This document shows, piece by piece, positions 23,857 through 33,719 of a stretch of DNA of 54,115 nt. Numbering within the stretch: the first letter of the stretch is position 1; each line of letters begins with the position of its first letter. The stretch is from Bacteroidales bacterium (GTDB lineage: Bacteria > Bacteroidota > Bacteroidia > Bacteroidales > ML635J-15): assembly GCA_003249955.1 (NCBI GenBank), contig QKHS01000063.1, positions 1 to 54,115 on the forward strand, written 5' to 3'. The notes beneath the pieces were generated by a model that was not told the DNA's origin, made no database searches, and saw only the letters and a program-made list of their open reading frames with translations. The position numbers and the translations under genes are program-made.

Positions 23857-26004
23857 CTAAAATTTCAACTTAAGACTTAAAAACAATTCTCTTCCCGGTC
23901 CCGGCTGATATGAATTTCCGTCAGGATCAGGTTCTGTAAATGCCATATAAGTTGCACCTGTGATATTTCTGGCTGCAAGGCTACACTCTCCTTTTACATT
24001 CCACATGTTCCACAAATATGTAATTTTTGCATGATACAGGTTAAATCCATCCTGCCAGTTCTGATAAACTGACGGATCAAGTTCTCCTGCATAAGCTGCT
24101 GCATCAGTATAAATTGCCCATTCGGACTGCAACTCCGTGCTTACACTTATGTTAAAGTTTTTATTGATTTTGTATGTAAGTTCCGAATATAACTGATGCT
24201 TTGGGGAATTTGGCAAATACTGTCCTGCTACCGGTGGGATTGTCAAAACATAAGCAGTATCTGTATAAACAGGATCTACAACTGCCGAAGTATATCTGTA
24301 ATCAGCATAAGTGTAGGCCAACTGCAAGTTAAGATTTTCGATTATTTTAAGTGAGAAATATGTTTCTATTCCTTTTCGTGTACTGTTTCCTGCATTACCA
24401 TAAAAAACTTCCTGATTTCCTCTGCCTGATTGTTTAAACCTGAAGAAATCATTTTCGGTATTCATCTGAAATAATGTTACTTCATAAAACAGCCATTTAC
24501 TTATAAAACCACGGGAACCGGCTTCGTAACATTCGGATAATGCAGGTACCAGATGAGTATTAAACCCGCTGTATGCTTCCGGGTTGCAAGCCAATTCCTC
24601 GGTTGACGGAGGCATAAACCCCTGACTCCAGTTAGCAAAAACATTCAAGGCATCATTTACTGAATATGACGCTCCCACACGTGCAGATAACTCGGTGAAG
24701 TCTTTTGATTCTGATGAATTTGCACCGGACATTTTGTTTATCAACTCATTGTTCATTGCATCATATCTTAAGCTCCCGAATAAATTAAACTTTGCGTACT
24801 CAAGTCTGTATAAGGCAAAACCTCCGATACTGCTTTGGTTGATAATCTGATTTGCAAGCAGACTGTCGGTTTCCACATTGGTTTCATCAATACTCTCTTC
24901 GCGTAAAGGGTTGCCGGCACTCTGAAGTTTATAAATATTAATTGCCTGCGACTTATAGTCTGCTCCCACACTGAAATTATTTTTCAATTTTCCTTCTCCA
25001 AGTTTCAGATTATATTGAAAGCTTGCACCCGGAGCTGTATAATTGCGATACTCCGCACATTTATTACTGGTTTCTTTGTACTGCCATGACCGGATAAATG
25101 AATTCACCTGCAGACTATGCTTTTCGTTAAACTTATAAGTCCCTGCAATACCGGCTGTGGTTCTGTCCGTTTTCTGATACTCGTTAAACGGACATGCATC
25201 GGGATTTGCCTGCAATAAGTTATCAAACTGCCCCAGATTTAATCCTTCCGGATTTTGCTGAAAATAGTCGGTATGCGAAAAAATCTGTGTTACCGTTAAT
25301 TTTGAGTTCGGGTGAAAATTAATTTTTTCGTAAAGTTTGTTTCCCCAATATGCCTGATGGTCACGATAACCATCACCGCCGGTTCTTGAATAACTTATGC
25401 GATAATCAACATCTTCTTTGTACCCGTTTAACTGAACCAAAGATTTGGCAAATCCGTTTGAGCCTACACTCTGACTTACAATTCCGCCGAAAGGCTTACT
25501 TCCTCCGTTATTTGTAGTTATGTTAAGAACTCCTCCTGCTCCGCCGCCGCCATAAAGCCCGGCAACCGGACCGCGCAAAACTTCAACACTGTTAACAGTA
25601 CTCCAGTCAACATCATACAAGTCAGGAGCAAAACCCGAAGGGTCATTCAACGGAATTCCGTCAACAATTACTCCTATTCCGCGCAAACCACGCTCGGTTA
25701 AAATTCCCTGCCCCCTTATTGACATGTGCACTCTTTCACCATCGTGCTGATTGTCAATCCTTACACCGGGAACCAATCTCAAAGCTTCTTCAACTGCAAT
25801 AGACTTTGACACACCTTCAAGTTCTTCTGAAGAAACCAATGAAAGTGATCCGGGGTTATTTAAAAATAGTACCGGCATTCTGTTGGCAGTAATAACAACC
25901 TCTTTTAAGTTTATAATTTTTGCAGTGTCCGTAGTCTCTGTCTGAGCATATGAAATACCGGCAATACAAATGCAAACAATAAATATTGTAATTATTTTTT
26001 TCAT
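23857..26004 (-). CDS. TonB-dependent outer-membrane receptor
   Basis: A 715-aa outer-membrane transporter using TonB energy to import a scarce ligand. The signal peptide ends near ISYAQT. A TonB-box-like LKEVVITANRMP segment at residues 33-45 precedes the plug domain (ALRLVPGVRIDNQHDGERVH, MSIRGQG, VDGIPLND, VEVLRGPVAGLYGGGGAGG). The remaining ~530 residues are beta-barrel strands ending in a hydrophobic, aromatic LFLSLKLKF, the sorting signature of barrels. There is no N-terminal carboxypeptidase-like domain and no SusD gene nearby. That points to siderophore, metal or cofactor uptake and not glycan uptake. The ligand is not determined. It follows the small exported protein at 26158 and ends in a good terminator. 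Confidence 0.92.
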   Translation of the reverse strand: MKKIITIFIVCICIAGISYAQTETTDTAKIINLKEVVITANRMPVLFLNNPGSLSLVSSEELEGVSKSIAVEEALRLVPGVRIDNQHDGERVHMSIRGQGILTERGLRGIGVIVDGIPLNDPSGFAPDLYDVDWSTVNSVEVLRGPVAGLYGGGGAGGVLNITTNNGGSKPFGGIVSQSVGSNGFAKSLVQLNGYKEDVDYRISYSRTGGDGYRDHQAYWGNKLYEKINFHPNSKLTVTQIFSHTDYFQQNPEGLNLGQFDNLLQANPDACPFNEYQKTDRTTAGIAGTYKFNEKHSLQVNSFIRSWQYKETSNKCAEYRNYTAPGASFQYNLKLGEGKLKNNFSVGADYKSQAINIYKLQSAGNPLREESIDETNVETDSLLANQIINQSSIGGFALYRLEYAKFNLFGSLRYDAMNNELINKMSGANSSESKDFTELSARVGASYSVNDALNVFANWSQGFMPPSTEELACNPEAYSGFNTHLVPALSECYEAGSRGFISKWLFYEVTLFQMNTENDFFRFKQSGRGNQEVFYGNAGNSTRKGIETYFSLKIIENLNLQLAYTYADYRYTSAVVDPVYTDTAYVLTIPPVAGQYLPNSPKHQLYSELTYKINKNFNISVSTELQSEWAIYTDAAAYAGELDPSVYQNWQDGFNLYHAKITYLWNMWNVKGECSLAARNITGATYMAFTEPDPDGNSYQPGPGRELFLSLKLKF

Positions 26005-26157
26005 AATTTTTACGTATTAGAAATTTCTGAAATTTTATATTGATATTAATGCACTTATTAAATGCAAATAATTTTATAAAAACCTGATATATGCTAACCT
26101 GTTTTCAGATTACGCAGGTTTTATATTTTAAATCAGCCTGAGTTCCCTGCAAGACTG

Positions 26158-26670
26158 TTAACAAGCTTGTAATTGAGGTGGCGGAACGGCAATATCAACA
26201 ATTCTGGAAATATAATTTTCGCATATTTCAGTGTAAATAAAATCACGAACCTGCGTATATAATCTGACGAACAAATATTGAGGTAAATAATTAGATGTTC
26301 TGGTATTTTTAATTTTCTTTTCCATTGTTTTCCTTGCATTACAATGCTTCAGATAATTAAAAACCAATTCCTTTTCTTTCGAATCTTTTATGCAGTAATA
26401 ATATCTTTTATTTCCCACGTATTTAAGTTTAACCACATCAAACATTTCGTTATGATATGAAAATTCCTTATTCTTTTCTTTCCATGAAATTTTGGACATC
26501 TGGCTTTCTGAAATGACTAATAAGCTTAACTCATCAGGGTCTGCAATATCACGCATTTTCTCCTTTACTTCGACTTGCAGAAGGTGCAATGAAATTTTTA
26601 GCCACGGGTAAGGACCGGCTATTTGCAGAAAAAAAACAAACAATAATGATATTGATAAATATTTTTTCAA
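26158..26670 (-). CDS. small exported protein preceding the TonB-dependent receptor (TTG start)
   Basis: A 170-aa protein that begins at a TTG codon (26670-26668). The frame has a stop shortly upstream and no alternative ATG until residue 39. The start gives a sensible export sequence, KKYLSISLLFVFFLQIAGPY. The mature part has a basic, aromatic segment (VKLKYVGNKRYYYCIKD), a Cys in LKHCNARK and a proline-rich end VPPPQLQAC. It resembles, from memory, short membrane-anchored proteins often found directly in front of TonB-dependent receptors in Bacteroidetes. Their function is not established. 153 bases separate it from the receptor gene; co-transcription is likely. It may help sense or deliver the receptor's ligand, which is inference only. 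Confidence 0.65.
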   Translation of the reverse strand: MKKYLSISLLFVFFLQIAGPYPWLKISLHLLQVEVKEKMRDIADPDELSLLVISESQMSKISWKEKNKEFSYHNEMFDVVKLKYVGNKRYYYCIKDSKEKELVFNYLKHCNARKTMEKKIKNTRTSNYLPQYLFVRLYTQVRDFIYTEICENYISRIVDIAVPPPQLQAC

Positions 26671-26881
26671 TTTATTAAGTTCTTAATTTGATAGCCTGAC
26701 TTTTAACTTTAAATAAAATTGGGGCTAAATTATAAAAATAATCTGAACAACACAATTGCAGATATCCGACATTATCCCAATTTCCAGAAACATTCACCCT
26801 GAAAATAAAACACCTGAAACAAACACTATTGAACAAATAAAATTTACAAAGAGGCTTTAAATCTTTTTGTATTTTTGCAAA

Positions 26882-28087
26882 ATGAATAAAGGAAAATTCA
26901 AATTTTCAGTAATCATTCCGATTTTTATTCTGATTACCGGGCTTTGTTTGCATTTTACACAGGGCTTAATTAGGCCGGAATGGTTTTCATTTCCGGTTAA
27001 CCTGATTATCGGGCTTGAACTGTTTTGCGGAATTCCTTTAGTTTATTTCTTTTTCAAAAATAAAAAAGCCGTTCAGTTTTTATCATCAGGAGCTGCCGCA
27101 ATTTCTGCAATTTCTTTGTTCGCTTTTCTTACAACAATCATGGCCGTACTGCCACAGGAAAAGCCGTCATATTCTTTTATTGAATTTTCAGGGTTGAATA
27201 ATATAGTTTTTACATGGTATTTTACACTTTCTGCATTATACATCTTAATTTGCCTCGGGTTTGTGATTTTAAGACGGTTTAATGCTTTCAGTTTAAGAAA
27301 CATTGTATTTTTCATTAATCACTTCGGTTTATGGCTTGTTATTGTAACGGGATTTCTGGGACAAGCTGACAAAATAAAACTTAACATCCCTGTAGCAGAA
27401 GGGTCTTTGGTCTGGTACGGATTTGATCCCGATAACAAATATTTTGAACCTGGTTTTGCAATTAAATTAACCGACTTTAAAATTGAGTATTACAACCCTA
27501 AAATAGGCGTTTTTAATTCAGATGGAGAATTAACTGGCAAAACCAGAGAGGCTTTAAGCGAAATTAAACAAAAAGATAAAATAAAAGCTGGCAATTATGA
27601 TGTCGAAATTCTGGAGATACTACAATATGCCAGTGTTTCCGGAGACAGTGTGTATGCTGTTACTGAAAACCGGGGGGCGGTTACTGCTGTCCGTTTAAAA
27701 TTGTCTGACGACAAAAACTCTTTTGAGAAATGGATATATACCGGAAACAAAATGGTAAAGCCAGGAATTATTGCTACCGGAACCGAAAATTTTATTGCAC
27801 TTATTCCTCCCGAACCAAAATATTTTGGTTCTGATATTGAGTTTTACACCAGGTCCGGAATAAGTGCAGAGCCTCATAATATCTCGGTTAATAAACCATT
27901 AAAATACTATTCCTGGACAATTTATCAGAGTTCTTATTATTCAGATCCCGAATCAGGGAATATAATATCGGTATTCTCGGCTGTTTACGACCCATGGTTG
28001 CCGTTTACGTATGCTGGAATGTTTATGCTAATATCAGGTGCGGTATTTATGATGTTTACAAAAATCAGAACTGTAAAAAAAGACTAA
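26882..28087 (+). CDS. ResB-like cytochrome c biogenesis protein
   Basis: A 401-aa membrane protein. The start chosen is the ATG at 26882 (MNKGKFKFS), since the upstream in-frame ATG at 26867 would add only five residues without family support. Four N-terminal membrane segments (FIITG-type helix near 10-30, 35-50, 60-85, 105-125, with another near 140) precede a ~190-aa extracytoplasmic domain. That domain holds the PGFAIKLTDFKIEYY motif typical of ResB proteins, and a last membrane helix lies near 375-395. ResB partners CcsA in system II cytochrome c maturation, keeping apocytochrome reduced and presenting haem. The ccsA gene starts one base after its stop. Confidence 0.82.
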   Translation: MNKGKFKFSVIIPIFILITGLCLHFTQGLIRPEWFSFPVNLIIGLELFCGIPLVYFFFKNKKAVQFLSSGAAAISAISLFAFLTTIMAVLPQEKPSYSFIEFSGLNNIVFTWYFTLSALYILICLGFVILRRFNAFSLRNIVFFINHFGLWLVIVTGFLGQADKIKLNIPVAEGSLVWYGFDPDNKYFEPGFAIKLTDFKIEYYNPKIGVFNSDGELTGKTREALSEIKQKDKIKAGNYDVEILEILQYASVSGDSVYAVTENRGAVTAVRLKLSDDKNSFEKWIYTGNKMVKPGIIATGTENFIALIPPEPKYFGSDIEFYTRSGISAEPHNISVNKPLKYYSWTIYQSSYYSDPESGNIISVFSAVYDPWLPFTYAGMFMLISGAVFMMFTKIRTVKKD

Positions 28088-28088
28088 A

Positions 28089-28892
28089 ATGATCTGGAGC
28101 CGGCTGGATATAATATTTGTTGTTTTCATAGTTTCGTGGCTAAGCGGAAGTATTTCGCTTATTTTTGACAAAAAATCCGCTTTCCTTAAAAAATATTCAT
28201 CCATAATTCCGGCATTGGCCAACGTTTCGCTTATTTTATTTATTTCTGTTTTATGGACACAACTCGAAAGGCCTCCTATTAAGACTATGGCTGAGACACG
28301 TTTATGGTATGCAATGTTTGTATCTCTTATAACCTGGATAATCTATCTGAGGACTAAAGTAAAAACTCTGTATTTCCTCGGATTTATTATGTCATCGGTA
28401 TTTATTACAGTTGATTTGATTCACCCTGAATATCAAAGTAAAAATCTTATGCCGGCCTTGCAAAGTCCGTGGTTTATTCCTCATGTTGTGATTTATATGA
28501 TTGCATATGCCGTTCTTGCGGCTGCATGTTTAACTGCCGTAACCGGGCTTGTAAACACAAAAAGAACCGGAATTGCAGATTCAAAAAATATTGACTTATC
28601 TATGAAACTTGTTTACCCCGGATTTGGTCTGCTAAGCACAGGAATGGTTTTGGGAGCTGTCTGGGCTAAAATCGCATGGGGAAACTACTGGACATGGGAC
28701 CCGAAAGAAACATGGGCTTTACTGACCTGGCTGTTTTATCTCATATGCATTCATTTGCATTTTTCGTTTCCGAAAAAGCATAAACTTCTTCTGATTTTAC
28801 TGGCATTCTCATTTATTGTATTGATTATAACATGGCTGGGGATAAGATATTTACCAGGCGGAATGTCCGGGATGCATGTATATGGTCAATAA
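28089..28892 (+). CDS. ccsA: cytochrome c assembly protein CcsA (haem handling, WWD motif)
   Basis: A 267-aa inner-membrane protein with about seven or eight helices. The diagnostic tryptophan-rich WWD loop is WGNYWTWDPKETWALLTW at about residues 199-216. It faces the periplasm and holds haem for attachment to apocytochrome c. Conserved histidine candidates lie in PWFIPHVVIY (about residue 132) and near the C-terminus in SGMHVYG. Together with the ResB-like protein directly upstream it forms a split system II synthase. No cytochrome c gene (CxxCH) is present in the window, so its client is elsewhere. It converges with the hybrid kinase gene, eight bases away. Confidence 0.92.
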   Translation: MIWSRLDIIFVVFIVSWLSGSISLIFDKKSAFLKKYSSIIPALANVSLILFISVLWTQLERPPIKTMAETRLWYAMFVSLITWIIYLRTKVKTLYFLGFIMSSVFITVDLIHPEYQSKNLMPALQSPWFIPHVVIYMIAYAVLAAACLTAVTGLVNTKRTGIADSKNIDLSMKLVYPGFGLLSTGMVLGAVWAKIAWGNYWTWDPKETWALLTWLFYLICIHLHFSFPKKHKLLLILLAFSFIVLIITWLGIRYLPGGMSGMHVYGQ

Positions 28893-28900
28893 CTCAATAT

Positions 28901-30946
28901 TTATTCTTTTCGCTTAAGGTACTTTCCCAACATCTCTATCAGCACATTTACTTTAAACGGTTTTGACATATAATCAATGCATCCTGCTTCAATATTTCTG
29001 GCCAGATCCTCCTCTCTTGCATATGCCGAATGAGCAACAATCTTCATATCCGGGAAGTCTTTCAGAATTCTTTTCGAAGCTTCGAGTCCGTTCAAAATCG
29101 GCATTTTAATATCCATAAGTATTAAATCTGCATCGGGATATTTGTGTGCAAGTTCAACAACTTCTACCCCGTTTTTTGCAAAAAATATCCGGATGTCCGA
29201 TTTATTCAGTGCGTTGTAAAAGAATTCTCTGTTAATCTCTTCATCTTCAGCAATAATAACCGTACCGATCAGTGTTTTAAGCTCTCCCATCTTCAGTTTT
29301 TCGGGCTTGCTGTTACTGTTTGAAGGTTCCTGATTACCTAATGTATTATTGACAGGAATTGTAACTTTAAAATGCGATCCTTTACCGGTTTCAGAATAAA
29401 GTTCGATATCTCCGCCTAATAATTTACAAAGACTTTTTACAATTGAAAGACCAAGACCTGTTCCTTTGACACCCAAATCAGAGTTTTCCAACTGCACAAA
29501 ACGATCAAATACCGCGGACTGAAACTCATTTGATATCCCTATTCCGGTATCTTTAACATCAACAATAAGTTCTGAGCCTGACAATCTGTAACCAAGGCTT
29601 ATCAATCCTTTTTTTGTAAATTTAAACGCATTGCTCAAAAGGTTGTTTACAATCTGAAATAGCCTTGTTTTATCCGAGACTATCAAAATCCTTTCTGCAG
29701 ATGGTTTAATAAAATCAAATCTCAGTCCTGGAATCTGCCTCTCCAGATGGAAAAGATATATATCATTAAATAACTGAACCACATCAAATTCTTCAAAATT
29801 AAGGTTAATCTCTCCTGCCTCAATTTTAGACAAATCAAGTATGTCATTAATTATATCAAGCAGTTTTTTCCCGGATTCTGTTATTATTCCGGCATATTTT
29901 TTTCTCTGCAGATCGTCTATATTTTCCAGGCTTAACAACTCCGCAAATCCAAGAATTCCGTTCAGCGGAGTACGTATTTCATGGCTCATATTGGCCAAAA
30001 AAGCAGACTTAAGCTGATTGCTTCTTTCAGCAATGTGCTTTGCTTTAATCAATTCAGAATTAGTATCTTCCAACTCCTGATAGAGTTTCTGTTTTTCTGT
30101 TATATCGTGAATAATTGAAAACATAAGTTCTTTCCCGTCATGAAGAACCGGCCCGCTAAAAACTTCTACCATCCTGATATCTCCGTTTGACAGTTTATGC
30201 CTGAATATGAACCTGTTTTTCTCTTTTTTACGGGAACGATTCATTTCTGCCAGAATCTCTTCTGTTGTTAAAATATTTAAATCCGAAATATTCATCGATT
30301 CCAGTAAGTTAACCGGATATCCGTAAAATTTTTCGGCAGCAGGGTTAGCATTTACTATTTCTCCATTCACAGGATTAATAAGCAACATAACTGTATGACG
30401 GTTTTCAAAAAGTGCTTTATATCTTTTTTCACTCAACGAAAGTTCCTGTTCTATCAGTTTGCGCTCAGAAATGTTCCTTACAGATACCAATGAGCACTCC
30501 TCAAACGTTTCTGAGCCTGAAACCGGATCGACACTAACTTCAAGAAATTCGTGAATATTATTGTCCCAGAATTCCACTTTTGCTTTGGTGTACTCCCGAA
30601 TGCTTACACAAGCAGGACAGTCGGATATGTTTACCGAATTATAAAATAATTTGTACAATTCCGATCCGGTAAGTTCTGATATGGAATATTTAAAAAGATC
30701 TGCAAATGCTTTATTCAACATAAGGATTTTGGAATCCTTACTAACTATAGCCATTCCGAAATTGGCAGAATTAAAAATATCTTTTGTAATATTTCCCGAA
30801 TTACAAATAGCATTATCTGTTTTATGCCCTTCTGAAATAAGACTGATTTCTTTCAGCAAAGCCTCTGTATTTTCCAGGTATTCTTTATCTCCGCATATGC
30901 TTTTTGACTCAAGCAGAGCATTAATTCTTTCAAACAAAGATTTCAT
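28901..30946 (-). CDS. hybrid sensor histidine kinase, PAS-PAS-HisKA-HATPase-REC
   Basis: A 681-aa signalling protein without a membrane segment, hence cytosolic. Domains: N-terminal helix (1-50), PAS 1 (55-160), PAS 2 (172-285), a coiled linker, HisKA with His322 in ANMSHEIRTPLNG, HATPase_c with NNLLSNAFKF (N box), DTGIGI (G1) and GTGLGLSI (G2), then a receiver (560-680) with acidic pocket AEDEE, phospho-acceptor Asp612 in LMDIKMP and Lys in MSKPF. It could autophosphorylate and pass phosphate to its own receiver, then onward. No Hpt protein is visible. Its ATG is 25 bases after the stop of the simple kinase at 30972, so the two are co-transcribed. Confidence 0.93.
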   Translation of the reverse strand: MKSLFERINALLESKSICGDKEYLENTEALLKEISLISEGHKTDNAICNSGNITKDIFNSANFGMAIVSKDSKILMLNKAFADLFKYSISELTGSELYKLFYNSVNISDCPACVSIREYTKAKVEFWDNNIHEFLEVSVDPVSGSETFEECSLVSVRNISERKLIEQELSLSEKRYKALFENRHTVMLLINPVNGEIVNANPAAEKFYGYPVNLLESMNISDLNILTTEEILAEMNRSRKKEKNRFIFRHKLSNGDIRMVEVFSGPVLHDGKELMFSIIHDITEKQKLYQELEDTNSELIKAKHIAERSNQLKSAFLANMSHEIRTPLNGILGFAELLSLENIDDLQRKKYAGIITESGKKLLDIINDILDLSKIEAGEINLNFEEFDVVQLFNDIYLFHLERQIPGLRFDFIKPSAERILIVSDKTRLFQIVNNLLSNAFKFTKKGLISLGYRLSGSELIVDVKDTGIGISNEFQSAVFDRFVQLENSDLGVKGTGLGLSIVKSLCKLLGGDIELYSETGKGSHFKVTIPVNNTLGNQEPSNSNSKPEKLKMGELKTLIGTVIIAEDEEINREFFYNALNKSDIRIFFAKNGVEVVELAHKYPDADLILMDIKMPILNGLEASKRILKDFPDMKIVAHSAYAREEDLARNIEAGCIDYMSKPFKVNVLIEMLGKYLKRKE

Positions 30947-30971
30947 AATTTATAATCGGAAATGCATTATT

Positions 30972-32198
30972 TCAAACGCTTGTTTTTAACAACAATCTAA
31001 ATCCGGTACCTTTGCCATATTCCGAATCAAATTCTAAATTAAAGCCACATTTTAAGGAGAACTCATAGCAAAGTTTTAATCCGAGCCCCACTCCTGTTTC
31101 TCCCTCTGTACCAGGAGTAGAACAAAATACAGATTCATTAAGACAGTCCTTTTGTTCCTCAGTCATACCGCATCCGCTGTCTTTTATTTCGAGCAAAATA
31201 TTTCCGTCCTGTAAAAAAGAATATTTCATTTCTATTTTACCAGCTTTCGGAGTAAACTTAACTGCATTTGACAACAAATTTCGTATAACGGTTTTTAGCA
31301 TAAAAATATCTGCAAAGACTTCCGGGTTTTCAGGTTGCTTTACAACGACCAGATCTATTTCTTTAAATGATATCGGAGACATGAATATTTCCACGCTCTG
31401 GTCAATAATATCATTTAATCTGACAAATACCGGATTATTTTCAATTTTACCCATTTGGCCTGCTGTCCAGGCAAGAATATTTTCTATAAACATAAGATTC
31501 TCCCTGTTTGCTTTATCAATTATATTAATAAATTTAAGCCTCTTGTCATCATCATAACTATAATAATTATTTTTCAGCAACCCCGAAAAACCAATAAGCG
31601 AATTAAAGGGATCTTTTATATCGTGTGCAAGAACTGAAAACAGTTTTTCTTTGGCTTCTGTTACGGATTTGAGATCTGCTTCTGCTTTTTTTTGTCCTGT
31701 AACATCTCTTATGACTCCTACAATATATTTGTTCCCGTCCGAATCTGTAAATAAAGTTTTCTTTGTCGATAATATCCGTTTTTCGCCAGTAACAGGATTT
31801 GTCTGAAATTCTTCGTTAAGAATTTCTTTTCCGTCTTTAAAGACCTGATTATCAACTTCCCAGTACACATCGGCCTCTTCTTCAGGAAAAAAATCATAGT
31901 CTGATTTACCTATAAGATATTGCCTTTCATATCCGAACATCCTGCAACAAGCTTCGTTAAGTAAAACCCATCTGTGCTGATCATTTTTTATAAAAACAGG
32001 ATCTGGAATACTGTCAAGTATTTCGGCAACAAATTCGCCTTTAAATTCAGAATTGCCCTGTTTTATATTTAATTCTGACTTTAATTCATTGATTCCTTCA
32101 GACACAATAGCAATAGCTTCTTCCTTACTTATGTTACAGGAAGAAACCAAATCCTTTATAAGATCAGACAATTCTTTTAATACAATTTTCTCAGCCAT
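30972..32198 (-). CDS. PAS-domain sensor histidine kinase
   Basis: A 408-aa cytosolic kinase. A helical N-terminus (1-50) is followed by one PAS/PAC domain (55-170; DPVFIKNDQHRWVLLNEACC and GVIRDVTGQKKAE). HisKA has His192 in SVLAHDIKDPFNSLIGF, a variant typical of PAS kinases that read AHDIK rather than SHEIR. HATPase_c contains RNLLSNAVKFT, DSGCGM and GVGLGLKLC. No receiver or membrane helix. It is the first gene of a two-gene operon with the hybrid kinase, and its partner receiver is plausibly that kinase's REC domain or the lone receiver at 33720. Confidence 0.9.
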   Translation of the reverse strand: MAEKIVLKELSDLIKDLVSSCNISKEEAIAIVSEGINELKSELNIKQGNSEFKGEFVAEILDSIPDPVFIKNDQHRWVLLNEACCRMFGYERQYLIGKSDYDFFPEEEADVYWEVDNQVFKDGKEILNEEFQTNPVTGEKRILSTKKTLFTDSDGNKYIVGVIRDVTGQKKAEADLKSVTEAKEKLFSVLAHDIKDPFNSLIGFSGLLKNNYYSYDDDKRLKFINIIDKANRENLMFIENILAWTAGQMGKIENNPVFVRLNDIIDQSVEIFMSPISFKEIDLVVVKQPENPEVFADIFMLKTVIRNLLSNAVKFTPKAGKIEMKYSFLQDGNILLEIKDSGCGMTEEQKDCLNESVFCSTPGTEGETGVGLGLKLCYEFSLKCGFNLEFDSEYGKGTGFRLLLKTSV

Positions 32199-32469
32199 GG
32201 CCTTTAATTAACTCTCGCTTAAAGACAGCTTCAAAGATACTAAAATTTTCTATAAATTGCAGAAATGTGATATTTTTTTATCATTATTTAATTCCCCGGG
32301 TTTTCCCTGACGGATAATGATTTCTCATATCAAATCTGCAAAAAGCATTTTATTCTGTCTTAAGCAAAAAACATAGACAATCATACTTAACAATTATTTA
32401 TTTTTAACCTTTTACTATCTTAGTTTTACGCCTGTCACATAAGTACGTGATAAGATTACAGCCCTATAT

Positions 32470-32991
32470 TTACCAATCAAATTGCTGTATAAAGATATAA
32501 TCCATATCACCAATCGTCTTCGTTACTTCATAAGCTGCAAAATATTTATATTCAGGATTCAGAATATTTTTTCTGTGCCCTCTTCCCGGGACGCCATTAT
32601 CAATAAGCAAGTCTATTACAGCATTTCTTACCTCACTGTTTCCATATTGGATATTTTCACCGCAATTGCAATCTGAATGAACAAATTCCCCGGTTTTTAC
32701 AATATATTCCCCATGCTTTTTTGCAGATTCATAAAGCACCGATGAAAATTCAAGAGGTTGTAATGGCTGTAATTTCTTAAGTTCCTTTTTTAACTCTTCT
32801 GCAGTAGCTTTTTCTGCTGATGATGAGTTCCAGTATTCCAAAAACGGATCGATATATTTTATGTAATCTGCAGGATGCGTTCTTACAAGATTTATTTCAT
32901 CCAATACCTGTTGTTCCCGTTCTGTCATTTGAGCAAAAATAACCGCGGGAATATATAAGATAACACAAAAAAGAATTGTTCTCATAAACAT
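32470..32991 (-). CDS. exported CAP/SCP-domain protein
   Basis: A 173-aa protein with a signal peptide (MRTILFCVILYIPAVIFAQ; the upstream MFM start at 32991 is an alternative two codons earlier). The mature protein is a single CAP domain: MTEREQQVLDEINLVRTHPADY helix, the histidine in AKKHGEY, FVHSDCNCGENIQYG with the Glu that pairs with histidines in the cleft, and GVPGRGHRKNILNPEYKYFAAYE, the signature region. Bacterial CAP proteins of this YkwD type are secreted or periplasmic, with unknown activities. It sits between the kinase pair and DUF2147 as an apparently single gene. Confidence 0.88.
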   Translation of the reverse strand: MFMRTILFCVILYIPAVIFAQMTEREQQVLDEINLVRTHPADYIKYIDPFLEYWNSSSAEKATAEELKKELKKLQPLQPLEFSSVLYESAKKHGEYIVKTGEFVHSDCNCGENIQYGNSEVRNAVIDLLIDNGVPGRGHRKNILNPEYKYFAAYEVTKTIGDMDYIFIQQFDW

Positions 32992-33246
32992 TGTTTTATG
33001 TAAAACATTTAAAGATCATCATGGTTCATAAAATATGATATTACAGTTTCCAGGATTTTGTAAACTTAAAACCATTGTATGTTTTAACGTAATAATGCTT
33101 GTTAATGTTACTTAAAAACTCTTGTAAAAACACACATAATAAAAAGATTTGCAAATATTGAATTCGTAACGGATAAACATGTACCTAAAATAATTGCAAT
33201 TAAATAATTTTTAGTAATATTGAAACAAATTTTAAAACTAACTAAC

Positions 33247-33681
33247 ATGAAAAACAGTATCAGATTATTACTTATAGCAGGAATCATTTTGATTACAGGA
33301 GCATTAAAAGCTCAGAAAGAAGTAGGTTTATGGAAAACCATCGATGACGAAACAGGAAAACCCAAATCTTATGTTGAGCTTTATATTAAAAACGGCAAAT
33401 TATACGGTAAAGTTACGGACATACTTGACAAAGCTGAGGAAAATCCGCTTTGTACTGCATGTGAAGGCTCTCTTAAAGACCAACCTATAATAGGAATGCA
33501 GATTGTTAACGGGCTTACCAAACGTAAATCAGATTGGTTCTTAAAAGCCGGCATTCTGGATCCTCAAAACGGGGAAGTGTATGATTGCCGCATGTGGTTA
33601 AAAGATGAAAACACTCTTAACGTACGCGGATATCTTGGTCCTTTTTACAGAACACAAACATGGTATAGGGTAAAAAAATAA
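33247..33681 (+). CDS. DUF2147 family exported protein
   Basis: A 144-aa exported protein. The ATG at 33247 gives a proper signal peptide (MKNSIRLLLIAGIILITGALKAQ); a start at 33220 would place nine extra residues before it. The mature region follows the DUF2147 pattern closely: GLWKTIDDETGKPKSYVELY, GKLYGKVTDIL, then the Cys pair CTAC, IIGMQIVNGL, ILDPQNGEVYDCRMWL and VRGYLGPFYRTQTWYRV. The fold is a small lipocalin-like barrel of unknown role, usually periplasmic. It converges with the lone receiver gene. Confidence 0.9.
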   Translation: MKNSIRLLLIAGIILITGALKAQKEVGLWKTIDDETGKPKSYVELYIKNGKLYGKVTDILDKAEENPLCTACEGSLKDQPIIGMQIVNGLTKRKSDWFLKAGILDPQNGEVYDCRMWLKDENTLNVRGYLGPFYRTQTWYRVKK

Positions 33682-33719
33682 GAAAAGTCCTGGTATAGAT
33701 GCCGGAAATTAACCGCTTT

